The notes: generated by a model not told the origin, from the letters alone. Numbered from the stretch's first letter, positions 1 to 11,227 are shown. The stretch: 64,000 bases of DNA from UBA7985 sp038141425 (GCA_038141425.1 JAYQIC010000011.1:248001-312000); one strand, 5' to 3'. A program made the numbers and translations.

Positions 1-738
1 GGATGCTGAGCGACCTTGCTGCGCGGTCGTCCTCCGACCTGCCCCTGCTGGCAGGCACGGGCCAGAGCGACACGCACATGATCATCCTTGGTACGGCCGA
101 CCGGGGTCTCTGTGGGGGTTTCAACGCCAACTTGGTGAAAGAAGCCCGCCGGATGATTCAGGGAGCTGCAAGCCGCTGGCAAGACCAGGTCAACCTGTAC
201 TGCATCGGTAAGAAGGGCGCGCAGGCGCTCAAGCGCGAATTCGGTGACCTGATCGTCAAGCAGGTGGCCGACCTCGACAAGCCGGCCCTGTCCTACGACA
301 AGGCCAGCGCCATCGCCGATGACATCCTGACCATGTTCGACGACGGCGCCTTTGATGCGGCGACCCTCATCTACGCCCAGTTCCAGTCTGCGATCTCCCA
401 GATCGTGACCCGGCAGCAGCTGGTACCCTTTGCCGTCGAGGCCGAAGCGGATGCCGGGGCTGAGGCCGCGGAAGACGACGACAGTGCTTACGAGTTCGAA
501 CCGTCCGAAGACGTCATTCTGGCCGAGCTGCTGCCCCGCAACGTCGGTGTGCAGGTGTTCAAGGCCCTGCTGGAAAACGCCGCCTCTGGAACAGGGTGCG
601 CGGATGACGGCCATGGACAACGCGACCCGTAACGCTGGTGAAATGATTAACCAACTGACGCTGCTCTACAACCGCTCGCGTCAGGCGGCGATCACCAAGG
701 AACTCATCGAAATCGTATCCGGCGCAGAAGCGCTGTAA
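1..738 (+). CDS. atpG: ATP synthase F1 subunit gamma, 5'-truncated by the window, one frameshift
   Basis: Central rotor shaft of the F1Fo ATP synthase, coupling proton flow to catalysis at the inner membrane. The window opens inside the gene. The readable part includes the family-typical stretch around TADRGLCGGFNANL, and the C-terminal helix (MTAMDNATRNAGEMINQL, ending EIVSGAEAL) is at 604-738. The reading frame changes at about 586-589, where one extra G in GCCTCTGGAACAG separates AASE from QGARMTAMDNA. Both halves match the family well, so a 1-base consensus error is the likely cause. It is followed after 61 bp by atpD. Confidence 0.93.
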
Positions 739-799
739 CCACGCAACCTTCACCCGGCGGCGTCTGCGGTCGGGTGGTCCAAAGAGATAGGAAAAGAAA

Positions 800-2224
<1,425 letters not shown>

Positions 2225-2333
2225 TCCGACCCAAAAACACCGGTGATCGGGGTGGGGCTGCGGTCTTCGCGCAGCCCCGCCGCCCCGCCACCGGATCCTG
2301 ACGACAAGCAAACACCGAACCGGACTTTGACCC

Positions 2334-2731
2334 ATGGCACTGACTTTTGAACTGGTGACCCCGAAGCCTCCGCCGCGACCATCGACGCCACCATGGTTGT
2401 CGTCCCCGGCGCCGAAGGCGATATGGGTGTGCTCGAAGACCACGCGCCAACCGTCTCCAGCCTGCGCCCCGGCGTGGTCTCGGTGAACGGCACGGACGGC
2501 GGTGACACCGGCTACTTCGTTGCGGGTGGTTTCGCTGAGATCACTGGCGAGCGCTGCGTGATCCTCGCCGAAAGCGCGACGGCGCTGAGCGACCTGACCG
2601 CCGAAGCGGCGCAGGCGGCGATGACCGAAGCCAAGGCGGCGCTGGATACGGCGACCTCCGAGGGCGAGAAGAACGCTGCTGAGCGCAAGCTGGCCATCGC
2701 CGACGCAATGGTCGACGCGGTCGCGGGCTGA
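2334..2731 (+). CDS. atpC: ATP synthase F1 subunit epsilon, one frameshift
   Basis: Epsilon subunit of F1, which regulates rotation. The start is ATG at 2334 (MALTFELVTP). One base is missing near 2360, after GTGACC, so the frame changes before EASAATIDATMVVVPGAEGDMGVLEDHAP, a classic epsilon beta-sandwich segment. The remainder runs to TGA at 2731, about 132 residues if repaired. The C-terminal half is alanine-rich and helical, as expected. It is the last gene of the operon, and a strong hairpin terminator follows 70 bp later. The shift is most simply a consensus error. Confidence 0.93.
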
Positions 2732-2802
2732 GGCTCAGTCTGACGACAGACAGACGAACGGCTCGGGTTGGCGGTGTCAGCCAGCCGGATACGCATTTGA
2801 TG

Positions 2803-2841
2803 AAAAGGGCGGTCGGACCTCGCGGGTCGCCGCCCTTTTTT
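2803..2841 (+). terminator. Rho-independent terminator of the atp operon
   Basis: Stem AAAAGGGCGG (2803-2812) pairs with CCGCCCTTTTTT (2830-2841) around a GC-rich loop, and the 3' arm ends in a six-T run. It lies 70 bp after the atpC stop and closes the operon. Confidence 0.85.
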
Positions 2842-2946
2842 GTGCAAAACTGGGTGATTTCAGCGCCTCAAGGCTTGCCTCCGGCCGGATTGGTAAAATC
2901 TTAGGGTCAGTCCAGTCCAACATCCCACCGAGGAACAGCCCCCACC

Positions 2947-3357
2947 ATGGTCACGGTCATCCTGCTCGCCACCCTGCTCACCTTCATGATCTCCCTCGGG
3001 CCCGGCGCCTATAAGCTCATGACCACCAGCGTCGAGGACAAGCTGCGCACTGACGCCAACGTCATGGCGCTCGAAGGATGGGGCAAGCGCGCGCAGCGGG
3101 CCATGGACAACCACCTCGAAACCTACATCAGCTTCATGGCGCTGGCCGTGCTGGCGGTCTACCTCGGCGACCGGGTCGGGGTCGACGACATCAAGCGCGT
3201 CGCGCTCGTCGGGGGCTGGTTCTACCTGATCAGCCGGGTCGCCCACTGGCTGTGCTTCCTCGCCGCCGTGCCCTACGTCCGCACCGCCGCCTACGCCGGG
3301 TCGATCCTCGGGATTGTCATCGTCGGCTGGAGCGTATTCCGCCTCGCGCCGATCTGA
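2947..3357 (+). CDS. MAPEG-family membrane protein
   Basis: Small integral membrane protein of 136 residues with four hydrophobic segments (about 3-22, 60-78, 88-106 and 112-131). The family signature appears as RAQRAMDNHLET (residues 49-60), which corresponds to the conserved Arg/Asn-His-Glu motif of membrane-associated proteins in eicosanoid and glutathione metabolism. In bacteria these are mostly uncharacterised glutathione-dependent or structural membrane proteins, so substrate and role are unknown here. A good ribosome site (GAGGA) precedes the ATG. The gene stands alone after the atp terminator. Confidence 0.8.
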   Translation: MVTVILLATLLTFMISLGPGAYKLMTTSVEDKLRTDANVMALEGWGKRAQRAMDNHLETYISFMALAVLAVYLGDRVGVDDIKRVALVGGWFYLISRVAHWLCFLAAVPYVRTAAYAGSILGIVIVGWSVFRLAPI

Positions 3358-3454
3358 GCCATAGTGCGCGGGCTCTGATTTCGGGGCTGCGTGCCTGTCC
3401 GCCAAAAAGTCCTGACGCAGCCTGTCACCCCACTGAACCGGGATAGTTCCATCC

Positions 3455-4339
3455 ATGCCCATCCTGATCGGCTTCGGCGCGATATTGCTCTGGGCCGCGC
3501 TCGCCCTGCTCACCTCCCTGACCACGCGGTTGCCGCTGTTCGAGTGGCTGGCGCTGACCTTCGGGCTGGCGACCCTGCTGAGCCTGCCCATGCTGCTGCG
3601 GCGCGGGGCGCTGGCCTCCCTGCGTGCCGTGCCCGTGGGCGGTTGGGCGCTGGGGATCGTCGGGCTGTTCGGCTACCACGCCTTCTACATGCTCGCGCTC
3701 AAGAACGCGCCGACGGCGCAGGCGGGGCTGATCGCCTATCTGTGGCCGCTGCTGATCGTGCTGTTGTCGATGCTGGGGCAGCCGCCGGGCCGCTGGACGC
3801 TGCCGGTCATCGGCGGCGGGCTGGGGCTGGTCGGAGCGGGGCTGCTGGTCTTCGACCCGGCCGAGGGCGGGTTTCGCGCTGAATACGCCGCGGGCTACGG
3901 CTTCGCGCTGGTCTGCGCGCTGCTGTGGTCCGGCTACTCCGTCCTGAACCGACGTTACAGCGCGGTGCCGACCGTCGCCGTGGTGGTCTACTGTGCCGCG
4001 GCGGCGCTGGGTGGTCTGGGGCTGTCGCTGGTCTTCGAGGACTGGGTGACGCCGCGCGGTCTGGAGTGGGTCGGGCTGATCGGCCTGGCGCTGGGGCCGA
4101 TGGGGCTGGCGTTCTTCGTCTGGGATTTCGGCACCAAGCACGGCAACGTCACGCTGCTCGGGGCGCTGAGCTACTTCGCGCCGTTGCTCTCAACCGTGCT
4201 GCTGGTGCTGGCCGGGCGGGCGCAGCCGACCTGGGCGCTGGGGCTGGCGACACTGCTGATCGTCGGCGGGGCCGGGCTGGCTGCGCTGGGACTGCGGGGT
4301 GGAGGCGGAGCGGGAAGGGACGCAGAACCGGAAGCCTAG
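3455..4339 (+). CDS. EamA/DMT-family transporter
   Basis: 294-residue protein with about ten hydrophobic segments arranged as two five-helix halves, the architecture of drug/metabolite transporters. Family-like pieces include the first-half segment GIVGLFGYHAFYMLALKNAPTA and the second-half segment WDFGTKHGNVTLLGALSYFAPL. Likely a metabolite exporter of the inner membrane; the substrate cannot be deduced. It is convergent with the channel gene that ends 32 bp downstream on the other strand. No frame disruption was seen. Confidence 0.85.
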   Translation: MPILIGFGAILLWAALALLTSLTTRLPLFEWLALTFGLATLLSLPMLLRRGALASLRAVPVGGWALGIVGLFGYHAFYMLALKNAPTAQAGLIAYLWPLLIVLLSMLGQPPGRWTLPVIGGGLGLVGAGLLVFDPAEGGFRAEYAAGYGFALVCALLWSGYSVLNRRYSAVPTVAVVVYCAAAALGGLGLSLVFEDWVTPRGLEWVGLIGLALGPMGLAFFVWDFGTKHGNVTLLGALSYFAPLLSTVLLVLAGRAQPTWALGLATLLIVGGAGLAALGLRGGGGAGRDAEPEA

Positions 4340-4371
4340 CGCCTAGGTCGCCGCTGTCCTTCGTGGCGGCT

Positions 4372-5247
4372 TTAGCGCTGCTTTTCGCGCTCTTCGTGGT
4401 GCTTCTTCTTCTTGGCAGTGCTTTTCTCGGTGGAGGCCTTTCGGACGACCGGGACAGCCTTCGGTCCTTCTTCCAGCTGCGCGCGCAGTTCCTTCACCTC
4501 CGCGCGGATCTCGCGCAGCTCATCGAGCATGGCCAGCTGGGCCGGATCGGCCACTTCTTCGGCGCTCATGTGGCTTTCCTGCTCATCTTTGGCGCTGTCC
4601 ATGGCGTTGACCAGAATACCGATGAACAGGTTCAGGGCGGCAAAGGCCGAAATCACCACGAATAGGACGAAGAAGATCCACGAATTCGGGTGCACATCCA
4701 TGATCGGCCGGACGATGCCGTGCGACCAGCTCTCCAGCGTCATGATCTGGAACAGCGTATAGAGCGCCCGGCCCAGATCGGCGAAGTAGTCGTAGCCGTT
4801 GTCGCCGTAGCCGCCGTAGACGGTGCCGCCATAGAGCTGCACCCCGATGACCGCGAAGACGTAGTGGATCAGCAGCAGCAGCAGCGCCGCCGATCCCATG
4901 CCCGGCAGGGCGCGGAACAGGCCGGAGACCACCAGCCGCATCGCCGGGATCGCTGCGACCAGCCGCAGCACCCGCAGCACCCGCAGCGCGCGCAGCACCT
5001 TGAGCGAGTCCGAGGCGGGCAGCAGGGCGATGACCACCACGGCGAGGTCGAACCAGTTCCACGGATCACGGAAGAACCTCTGGCGGTAGGCGGCCAGTTT
5101 CAGCCCGATCTCACCGATGAAAAAGCTCAGCGCGGCGATATCGAGGATCACCAGTCCACGGCCGACCAGCCCGTTGCCGGCCTCGCGCACGGTCTGCGAG
5201 GTCAGCAGTCCCAGCACGATGGCGTTGACCACGATCACAACGATCAC
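4372..5247 (-). CDS. Voltage-gated sodium channel of the NaChBac/BacNav type
   Basis: One six-helix channel domain. The S4 voltage sensor has arginines every third residue (KVLRALRVLRVLRL). The pore segment has the selectivity filter TLESWS (in FQIMTLESWSHG), the sodium-selective filter of NaChBac and NavAb. The pore-lining S6 is followed by a C-terminal coiled coil (LDELREIRAEVKELRAQLEE) and a Lys/His-rich tail. Like known BacNav channels it would act as a tetramer. The annotated start is GTG at 5247, but the frame stays open upstream to about 5400 and the extra residues (VEARWFRTLV) look like the start of S1, so the true start is probably upstream, beyond a small indel. Confidence 0.85.
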   Translation of the reverse strand: MIVVIVVNAIVLGLLTSQTVREAGNGLVGRGLVILDIAALSFFIGEIGLKLAAYRQRFFRDPWNWFDLAVVVIALLPASDSLKVLRALRVLRVLRLVAAIPAMRLVVSGLFRALPGMGSAALLLLLIHYVFAVIGVQLYGGTVYGGYGDNGYDYFADLGRALYTLFQIMTLESWSHGIVRPIMDVHPNSWIFFVLFVVISAFAALNLFIGILVNAMDSAKDEQESHMSAEEVADPAQLAMLDELREIRAEVKELRAQLEEGPKAVPVVRKASTEKSTAKKKKHHEEREKQR

Positions 5248-5434
5248 CAGCGTCCGGAACCAGCGTGCTTCGACCAGCCGGATCAGGGCGCTGGTCGGTG
5301 CGGGTTCTGTGCTCGCCGGGGCGGCTTGGTTACCGCTGGGCTTGGCGACGTGGGGGGCGTTGTTAGAGCGGGCGGCGGCGTGGGCGCCGGAGAGGAGCTT
5401 TCACGGGTCTTCGGGCTCGTCGTTCGAAGAGGGT

Positions 5435-5847
5435 TCAGGCAGGACCAGGATCAGGATAGGGGCCGAAAAACACCTCGTGCATAGCCCGTCCGGGCAGCAG
5501 AGTGAACCAAAAGTTCAGGCCCAGCGCGCCGACCCAAGTCGCGATCATGGTGATCTGGTGGGCTCGGCGGTCGTGGCGCCGCGCCGCGCGCCAGCCGTAA
5601 AGGAGCGAGAAAATCGTGAACATCGACAGCAGGTGGATGGGGCTGAAAGGCCCCCATAGCCGGATTTGGCTGATGAACAGCGATGACAGCACAGCCAGCG
5701 CCATCCCCACCAGCCAGGCATAGCCCAGTGCGCGGTGCACAAGGCTGCCCTTGGGTCGCGCCAGAATGAAGATACCCAGCAGCAGCGACAGCATCGCCGT
5801 GCTGGCGTGCAGGGTAATGAGCCAGCCTTCGTTGGTCAGGGGGTGAG
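5435..5847 (-). CDS. DUF2306-like membrane protein, probable frameshift near the N-terminus
   Basis: Small protein with four hydrophobic helices. Features seen are SLVHRALGYAWLVGMALAVLSS, FSPIHLLSMFTIFSLLYGWRAA and HQITMIATWVGALGLNFWFTLLPGR, which resemble DUF2306 membrane proteins of unknown function. An in-frame ATG lies at 5794. However, the frame reads LTNEGWLITLHAST upstream of it, and a run of five Cs near 5838 separates this from an ATG at 5847 (MLDRLTP). One missing C would join them, giving the start chosen here. It is followed downstream by the channel gene on the same strand. Confidence 0.6.
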
Positions 5848-5898
5848 CCTATCGAGCATACCTGTTGATCCACCTTTCAAGAGGGAGGCGTGGGTTTA

Positions 5899-6302
5899 TC
5901 AGGCGGTCGCGAACCGGGCGCGGACGCCGCGTTCGATCCCGGCTGCGATCAGCCGGTCGATGCCCAGTCGGTGGCGGACGAGTTCCAGGATCTGCATCTC
6001 TTCGTCGCTCAGTACGCCGTCGGTCGCGGCCATCTCGCAGGCGAGCGCGTAGGCGGTTTCCACAGCTGCGGGCTGAGCGCGTCCTGCATGTCGTCGAACA
6101 GGGCTTCCAGACCGTCTTCCTGCCCCAAAGCATCGCTGATCCGGGTTGCTGTGGCGGGCAGGTCGGCGACCGTGAAGCTCTCGAACACCGGCCAGTTGCC
6201 GACGACGTCGCCCATCTTCTTCAGTTCCTTGTCGGTCATGTCGTTATCGGCAGCAGAGGTCAGCACCATGATAGCGATGAGGGCGTCGTGGTGGGCGGCC
6301 AT
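5899..6302 (-). CDS. TerB-family protein, one frameshift
   Basis: Reads MAAHHDALIAIMVLTSAADNDMTDKELKKMG, then after a 1-base shift near 6062 reads YALACEMAATDGVLSDEEMQILELVRHRLG. The two acidic repeats (AADNDMTDKEL and AATDGVLSDEEM) form the paired metal-binding helices typical of TerB domains, found in tellurite-resistance proteins and many general stress contexts. Repaired length is about 134 residues, normal for a stand-alone TerB domain. No other ter genes are nearby, so a tellurite role is not supported by context. An upstream in-frame extension exists, but the start at 6302 matches the domain boundary. Confidence 0.75.
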
Positions 6303-6408
6303 GGGATCGCATCCTTTGTCAGCGGGGCCTGAGACACGAGAAAGCGCGCCGCAGAAATGATAAAATTTGTTCCGGTTTATACGAGTATCGGTCTGGGCCG
6401 ACAAGGGA

Positions 6409-9310
6409 TCAGCGTGGCTGGCTTTCAGGCAGAAATGCCCGGATGCGCTCGCAGGCCTCGTCCAGCCCGAGCCGATGGATCGGCACCCCGGTCGGGAAGG
6501 CGCTTTCCAGCCGCGAGGGCATCATTGGGTCGAGCAGCACGAACACGCCGCTGTCGGTCTGCCGTCGGATCAGGCGGCCGAAGGCCTGCCGCAGCTTGGC
6601 CCGCGCGAGCATGTCGTCCAGCGCGCGGCCGCCGAAGGCATCGCGCCGCGCCCGGTGCAGGATATCAGGCCGGGGCCAGGGCACCCGCTCGAAGGCGAGC
6701 AGGCGCAGGCTGTCGCCTGGAACGTCGACCCCGTCGCGGACGGCATCGGTGCCGAGCAGGCAGGCGTTGGTCTCGTCCCGGAAGATGTCGACCAGCGTGC
6801 CTGTGTCCATGGCATCGACGTGCTGGGCGAACAGCGGCAGGCCGCTTTCCTCCAGCGGTGTGCGGATGCGGTCGTAGACCCCGCGCAGGCGGCGGATTGC
6901 GGTGAACAGGCCGATCCCGCCCCCGCCCGAGGCCTTGAACAGGCTCTCGAAGGCGGCGGCCAGTGCCCCCGGCTGGTTCTTGGGCACGTCGCCGACGATC
7001 AGGACTTCGGCCTGGTTGGCGTAGTCGTAGGGGCTGGCCACCCGGGCGCGAAAGGCGCCGTTGCGCAGGTGGCGCGCGCCGGTGCGTTCTTCGGCGACGG
7101 TCCAGGCGTCTTCGGCGTCGGCGACCGGGTCGGTCAGGGTTGCGGATGTGACGACGAAGCCCTGCACCTGCTGTGCCATCAGCTGTGAGAAGGGTTTCAT
7201 CGGGTCGATGAAGTGGCGGTAGTAGCCGAGGTCCCGGTCGCGGCCGTCGACCCGCTCGACCGAGAACCAGTCGACGAAGTCTGGCGGCGGGTCGGTTTCC
7301 AGATCGCGCAGCATGGCCTGACCAGGCGGTGAGCGGGTCGATGGCGCGGCGTTCGAGCGAGCGCACCATGGCTTCAGCGCGGCGCCGGGCGTCGGCCTGC
7401 GACTTCCACTTCACGGGGCGGTCGTCGCCGGCTTCGGCGCTGTTTCCAGAACGAGAGGCGACGTTACCAGTGCCGTCAGCCTTTTCAGGCTCTGAGGGGA
7501 CTCATCCGAAGGCTCTGCCGCCTGCTCGGTCGGCTGTTCGAGCACGTCGATCAGGCAGGCGCGCAGGTCCTGCACCGGTTTGAGCAGGCCGCCCAGTGCC
7601 TCGCCGAATTCGCGGGCAGCGGCGAGCAGGCCGGTCACCGGCGGACGCGGGGTGCATTCGATCGAGAAGGGATCGCCGGGCTTGTCGGCCCGGGCATAGA
7701 CCTGCTCCCCCACAAAACTCAGGAAGTACTCACCGGCCCCGTCCGGGGTGCCGTCGCGCAAGCGCTGGTACCATCCCGGGCCGGGCAGGGCGTAGGCCCC
7801 CTGTTCGACCTGTTTGAGCAGGTCTGGCAGCCGCGGGTCGAGGGTGACGACTTCCTCCATGCGCACGCGCAGGCCCCGACCCCGGCCGCGGCGGTCGCTT
7901 TCCGGGCCTAGTAGCCAGCGCCGCAGCTCGGCGGTCTCCATGCCCGACAGACCGGCGCTGAAGAAGGAATCCGAGGCGTCGAACAGGTGGTGGCCTTCGT
8001 CGAAGACCACATGCTCGGAGAGGTCGGTTTCCGGCCCCTGTCCGGCCTGGTTGAGTACGAGGGCGTGGTTGGCGATCACCAGACGCGCGTTTCGGGCGTT
8101 GCGGATGTTCTTTTCAATGCCGCACTTGCCGTAGTGCGGGCAGCCGGAATAGAGGCACTCGCCGCGTTGGTCGGTGAGGTCGGTGGTGACCTTGCCGCCG
8201 AACAGGTCGATCAGCCACGCCGGGAAGTCGCCGCCGACCATATCGCCGTTGCGGCTGCGCTCGGCCCAGCGGGCGGTGATGACCAGACCGATGCGGTCGC
8301 GGTCGGAGAGGCCACCGGCCTGCCCGGTTTCCTGCAGATTGAGCAGGCAGAGGTAGTTCTCGCGGCCCTTGCGGACCACCACGCTGCGGTTCTTGGCGCC
8401 GCCGTCGGCAAACAGACGGTCGGTCTCCTGGTCGATCTGCCGTTGCAAGGCGCGGGTGTAGGTCGAGACCCAGACCGAGCCCTTGTTCTTGCCCGCCCAG
8501 ACGGTTGCGGGGGCGAGGTAGCCGAGGGTCTTGCCGACCCCTGTGCCAGCTTCGGCAAGCACCATGTGGGGCGACTCGCGCTCTTCACGGGGGTGGAAGG
8601 CCTGGCTCACAGCCGATGCGAAGTCGGACTGGGAGGGGCGTTCCTCGACGTCGCCGCGACCGAGGCTGAGTAGCTTGGAGAGTTGGGTGCGGGCTTCGGC
8701 TTCGGTGACCGGGTCGGTGCCGGGCCGGCCGAGGGCGGCTTCGTCTTCCCACGTGTCCATCCGCTCCCAAACCCGCAGGGCCCGGGACTGGTCCGTGCCG
8801 GGGTCGAGGGCGGCATCGCCAGCGCTGGCGGCGAGGCCACGCACCAGTGGCTGCGCCCAGGGCCAGTGCGCGCGTGCGGTGATCCAGATGCCAGAGAGCA
8901 GCACGCGGTCGGCGGCGCCCAGTCCCGGTTGCTTCGGCCAGCAGCGCGCGGGCAAGGGCGCGCAGGTTGGCGGCCTGTTCATCGGGCGTCGCGGCTTCGG
9001 GCAGGGGCTCGATGTCCAGGGCTGCCGTGAGGGAGCGGGGGGTTGGGGTAACCGTCCTCGCCGGGCGGACGAAGGCGAAGAGCTCGAGCACGTCTAGCGC
9101 GCGGAACCGCTGCAGGCCCCCACGACGGGCCAAGGCTGGCATGTGACAGACCAGCGGCGCGTCTTTGGTCAGGGCCTGGTTGAGGGCCTGCGGGCTGAGT
9201 TGCTGGGCGCTCTGGCCGGGCGCGCACCACCACAGGCCGCCCTCGTGCCAGATCAGGGCGGGTGCTGTGTCGACGGACAGGCCTTCAGAGCGGTCGAACA
9301 GGTCAAGCAT
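6409..9310 (-). CDS. DinG/XPD-like Fe-S ATP-dependent DNA helicase, three frameshifts
   Basis: Superfamily 2 helicase of about 966 residues when repaired. Motifs in order: an N-terminal alphaproteobacterial domain (MLDLFDRSEGLSVD, then LELFAFVRP); Walker A in AEAGTGVGKT; an Fe-S cluster cysteine set in CLYSGCPHYGKCGIEK; the DEAH-type box VVFDEGHH; motif III SATLTD; and the C-terminal RQAFGRLIRR arginine-finger region. These fit 5'-3' helicases that unwind forks and R-loops. Frame changes lie near 8930, 7415 and 7325, and all three joins restore family-like sequence, so errors are likelier than decay. The gene is followed downstream by the TerB-like gene. Confidence 0.85.
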
Positions 9311-9406
9311 AGCGAGAGTTTTATGCGCTTCGCAGAAGCTTGGACAGCGGTAGTTTCGACACCTGCGCTGGTTTGCGACGATTTGTTGGTGATGGATGCG
9401 GGATCC

Positions 9407-9996
9407 TGCGCGACGCTTGGCCCCGCCGCGCGAAGCGCGGTCGGGGACAAGTCGGCGCAAACCTATTCCCCTCACACTCAAAATGCGATGCTTTGAGTGT
9501 TGCTGCATGAAGAACTCCCACACGCTCAAAGGCGAACGGCGTAAAGGGAAACACGCTCAAAGGCGAAGCCGTTTGAGCGTAAGGAAAAACACGCTCAAAG
9601 GCCCTTCGACAGGCTCAGGATAAACTCCGCCGTGTTGAGCGCAAAGGTATGGTTGCGGGCTCGATTTGACGCCGCTTCGCTACAAATCTCCCCGCGCAGT
9701 TAAACGGACAGGCCGCACTGCGCGCGGCCTGACGCTGTTTGGGTTTGGAGTTGCGCGACGCTTGGCCCCGCCGCGCGAAGCGCGGGCGGGGACAAGTCGG
9801 CGCAACTTCTTTCAGTAGACACTCAACACGCTCCGGTTTGAGTGTTGCTGCATCGAAGAACTCCTACACGCTCAAAGGCGAAGCCGTTTTGAGCGTAAAG
9901 CAAATACGTCGCTCAAAGGCGAAGCCGTTTTGAGCGTCAGAGAGAGGCAAGTGCGCGTGGGAGATTTGTAAGCCGCGAAGCGGCGTCAAATCGAGC
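9407..9996. repeat. Composite intergenic repeat cluster I
   Basis: Non-coding block between the helicase and the Trm112-like gene, built from hairpin modules. Module A (about 55 bp, long imperfect hairpin with GAA loop) is at 9407-9460 and 9751-9805. Module D (CGCTCAAA-GGCGAAGCC-GTTTTGAGCG hairpin) is at 9553-9580, 9868-9896 and 9911-9937. Module C (CCCTTCGACAGGCTCAGG) is at 9600-9630. Module E (GGCCGC...GCGGCC) is at 9711-9729. Module B is at 9659-9692 (forward, with a short internal deletion) and 9958-9996 (reverse). The stretch 9659-9996 has the order B-E-A-D-D-B', bounded by inverted B copies. No protein-coding signal is credible here. The 96 bp from 9311 to 9406 show nothing. Confidence 0.85.
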
Positions 9997-10222
9997 GCGC
10001 CACCCTCAGATGACGCCGGGCTTCTTCCACCAGCAGGATCGGGATTCCCCCCCGCACCGGAAAGGCCAGCCCGGCCTGTTCCGACACAAGCTCCTGCGCA
10101 TCTCGGTCGTAGTGCAGGGTCGTTTTTGTCAACGGACAGACCAGCAGTTCAAGCACCCGCGCATCGAGGCCTGAGGTCTCAGTGGCGGAGGGAGCGGTAT
10201 TCGTGGTCTGGGTGGTTTTCAT
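9986..10222 (-). CDS. Trm112-like small zinc-ribbon-type protein
   Basis: Core ARVLELLVCPLTKTTLHYD...ELVSEQAGLAFPVRGGIPILLVEEAR matches the Trm112/YcaR family. This is a small (about 60-residue) fold that activates methyltransferases in eukaryotes and is widespread but poorly defined in bacteria. Here one of the usual Cys positions is present (VCPLTK). The chosen start, ATG 10222, gives 78 residues; an alternative ATG at 10249 adds a Thr-rich stretch. The last codons (CGC TCG ATT TGA) belong to repeat module B, so the mobile-looking repeat supplies the stop codon. The gene is preceded on the same strand by the LON-domain gene. Confidence 0.8.
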   Translation of the reverse strand: MKTTQTTNTAPSATETSGLDARVLELLVCPLTKTTLHYDRDAQELVSEQAGLAFPVRGGIPILLVEEARRHLRVARSI

Positions 10223-10341
10223 GGTCGTCGTCGTGGTTCCGCGTGTCATCTGGGCCCGATTTCGTCTGGCAATTTTGTTCGGGCAAGTGGCAGCTTGTAG
10301 GTCAGAGACTGGTTCGGGACCCAATCCGCTGCCGGTCTTCC

Positions 10342-11054
10342 TCAGTTTACAGCCGCATTGTTCTCGCGGCCATCGCCCATGGCGGCCATGGTCAGGATCT
10401 GCGCCAGAGTCCGGGCCTGCTCCTCAACCGTCTGTGCCTCGAGCAGGGCCTGCTTCTCCATCGGGTCGAAGGGGCAGGCCATCCCGAGCGAGGTCACCAG
10501 CTCGGCAAGCGCAAGGTTGTTGATCCCGTCCCAGTCGGTGCTGAAGCCTTTGGCGTCGAAATAGCGCTTGGTGGCGTCGATGATCGAGGCGCGCAGCACG
10601 TCGCCGTCAGCACCCATCTCGGCGCTCTCGTCCGCCTGTGGGTCCGGGGCGATGCGGCTCAGGTCCGAGCCAAAGCGGTCGAAGTCAGCACGGACGCGTC
10701 GGTATCCACCCGCCGCCAGCGGCAGCTCCTCGTCGATGCAGAAGCGGATGACGCCGGTCAGCGTAATCAGGATGGTGCCTTCATCGTTCTCGGAAAATGC
10801 GCTGATCCGGCCTGCACAGCCCAGCCCGTGGACGGGGCCTCGCCCATGCTCTGCGCCTGATCGGAGGACTGCACCATACCGATCAGCCGCTGCGGGGTCT
10901 GCAGCGCGTCGGTGACCATGGCGATGTAGCGGGGCTCGAAGATGTTCAGCGGCAGATGCCCCAAGGGCAGCAGCAGGGCTCCCGTCAGTGGGAATATCGG
11001 CAGCTCCGCTGGCAGCAGATCCAGCGTCTTTGGCAAAAATGCCCGTGCCGTCAT
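10342..11054 (-). CDS. LON peptidase substrate-binding domain protein, one frameshift
   Basis: Stand-alone Lon N-terminal (PUA-like) domain without ATPase or protease parts. It begins MTARAFLPKTLDLLPAEL, with PIFPLTGALLLPLGHLPLNIFEPRY, the signature of this family. The frame then changes near 10815-10830 and continues GRISAFSENDEGTILITLTGVIRFCI and a helical C-terminal part ending TMAAMGDGRENNAAVN. Repaired length is about 237 residues, in the usual range. Such proteins sit beside a thioredoxin-TPR gene and a Trm112-like gene in many alphaproteobacteria, as here, which suggests a shared protein-quality role but does not prove it. Confidence 0.85.
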
Positions 11055-11227
11055 GTCCGTCCTCACTTCCCGCTCTGGGTCCAGATGTATCGCTGATTCC
11101 GAATATGAACCGAAAGTCAGTCTGGGCAATGGCGCGTCGGGTCACAAAGTGCGGATCGCCGCACCCCCAATCGCGAAACACCTCTGGAACCAGCGCGGAT
11201 GGCCGAAACGGTGCCGTCCGGACAGCC

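Noticed and set aside
5401..5434. Separate small gene upstream of the channel
   Set aside because: The open frame here is Pro/Ala-rich and joins the channel frame, so it is more likely the channel's own N-terminus disturbed by an indel.
9739..9933. Short open frames within the repeat clusters
   Set aside because: They are translations of hairpin modules and recur with the DNA repeat, not as conserved proteins.
9553..9937. CRISPR-like regular spacing of D hairpins
   Set aside because: Only three nearby copies, irregular spacing, no constant-length spacers, and no cas genes.
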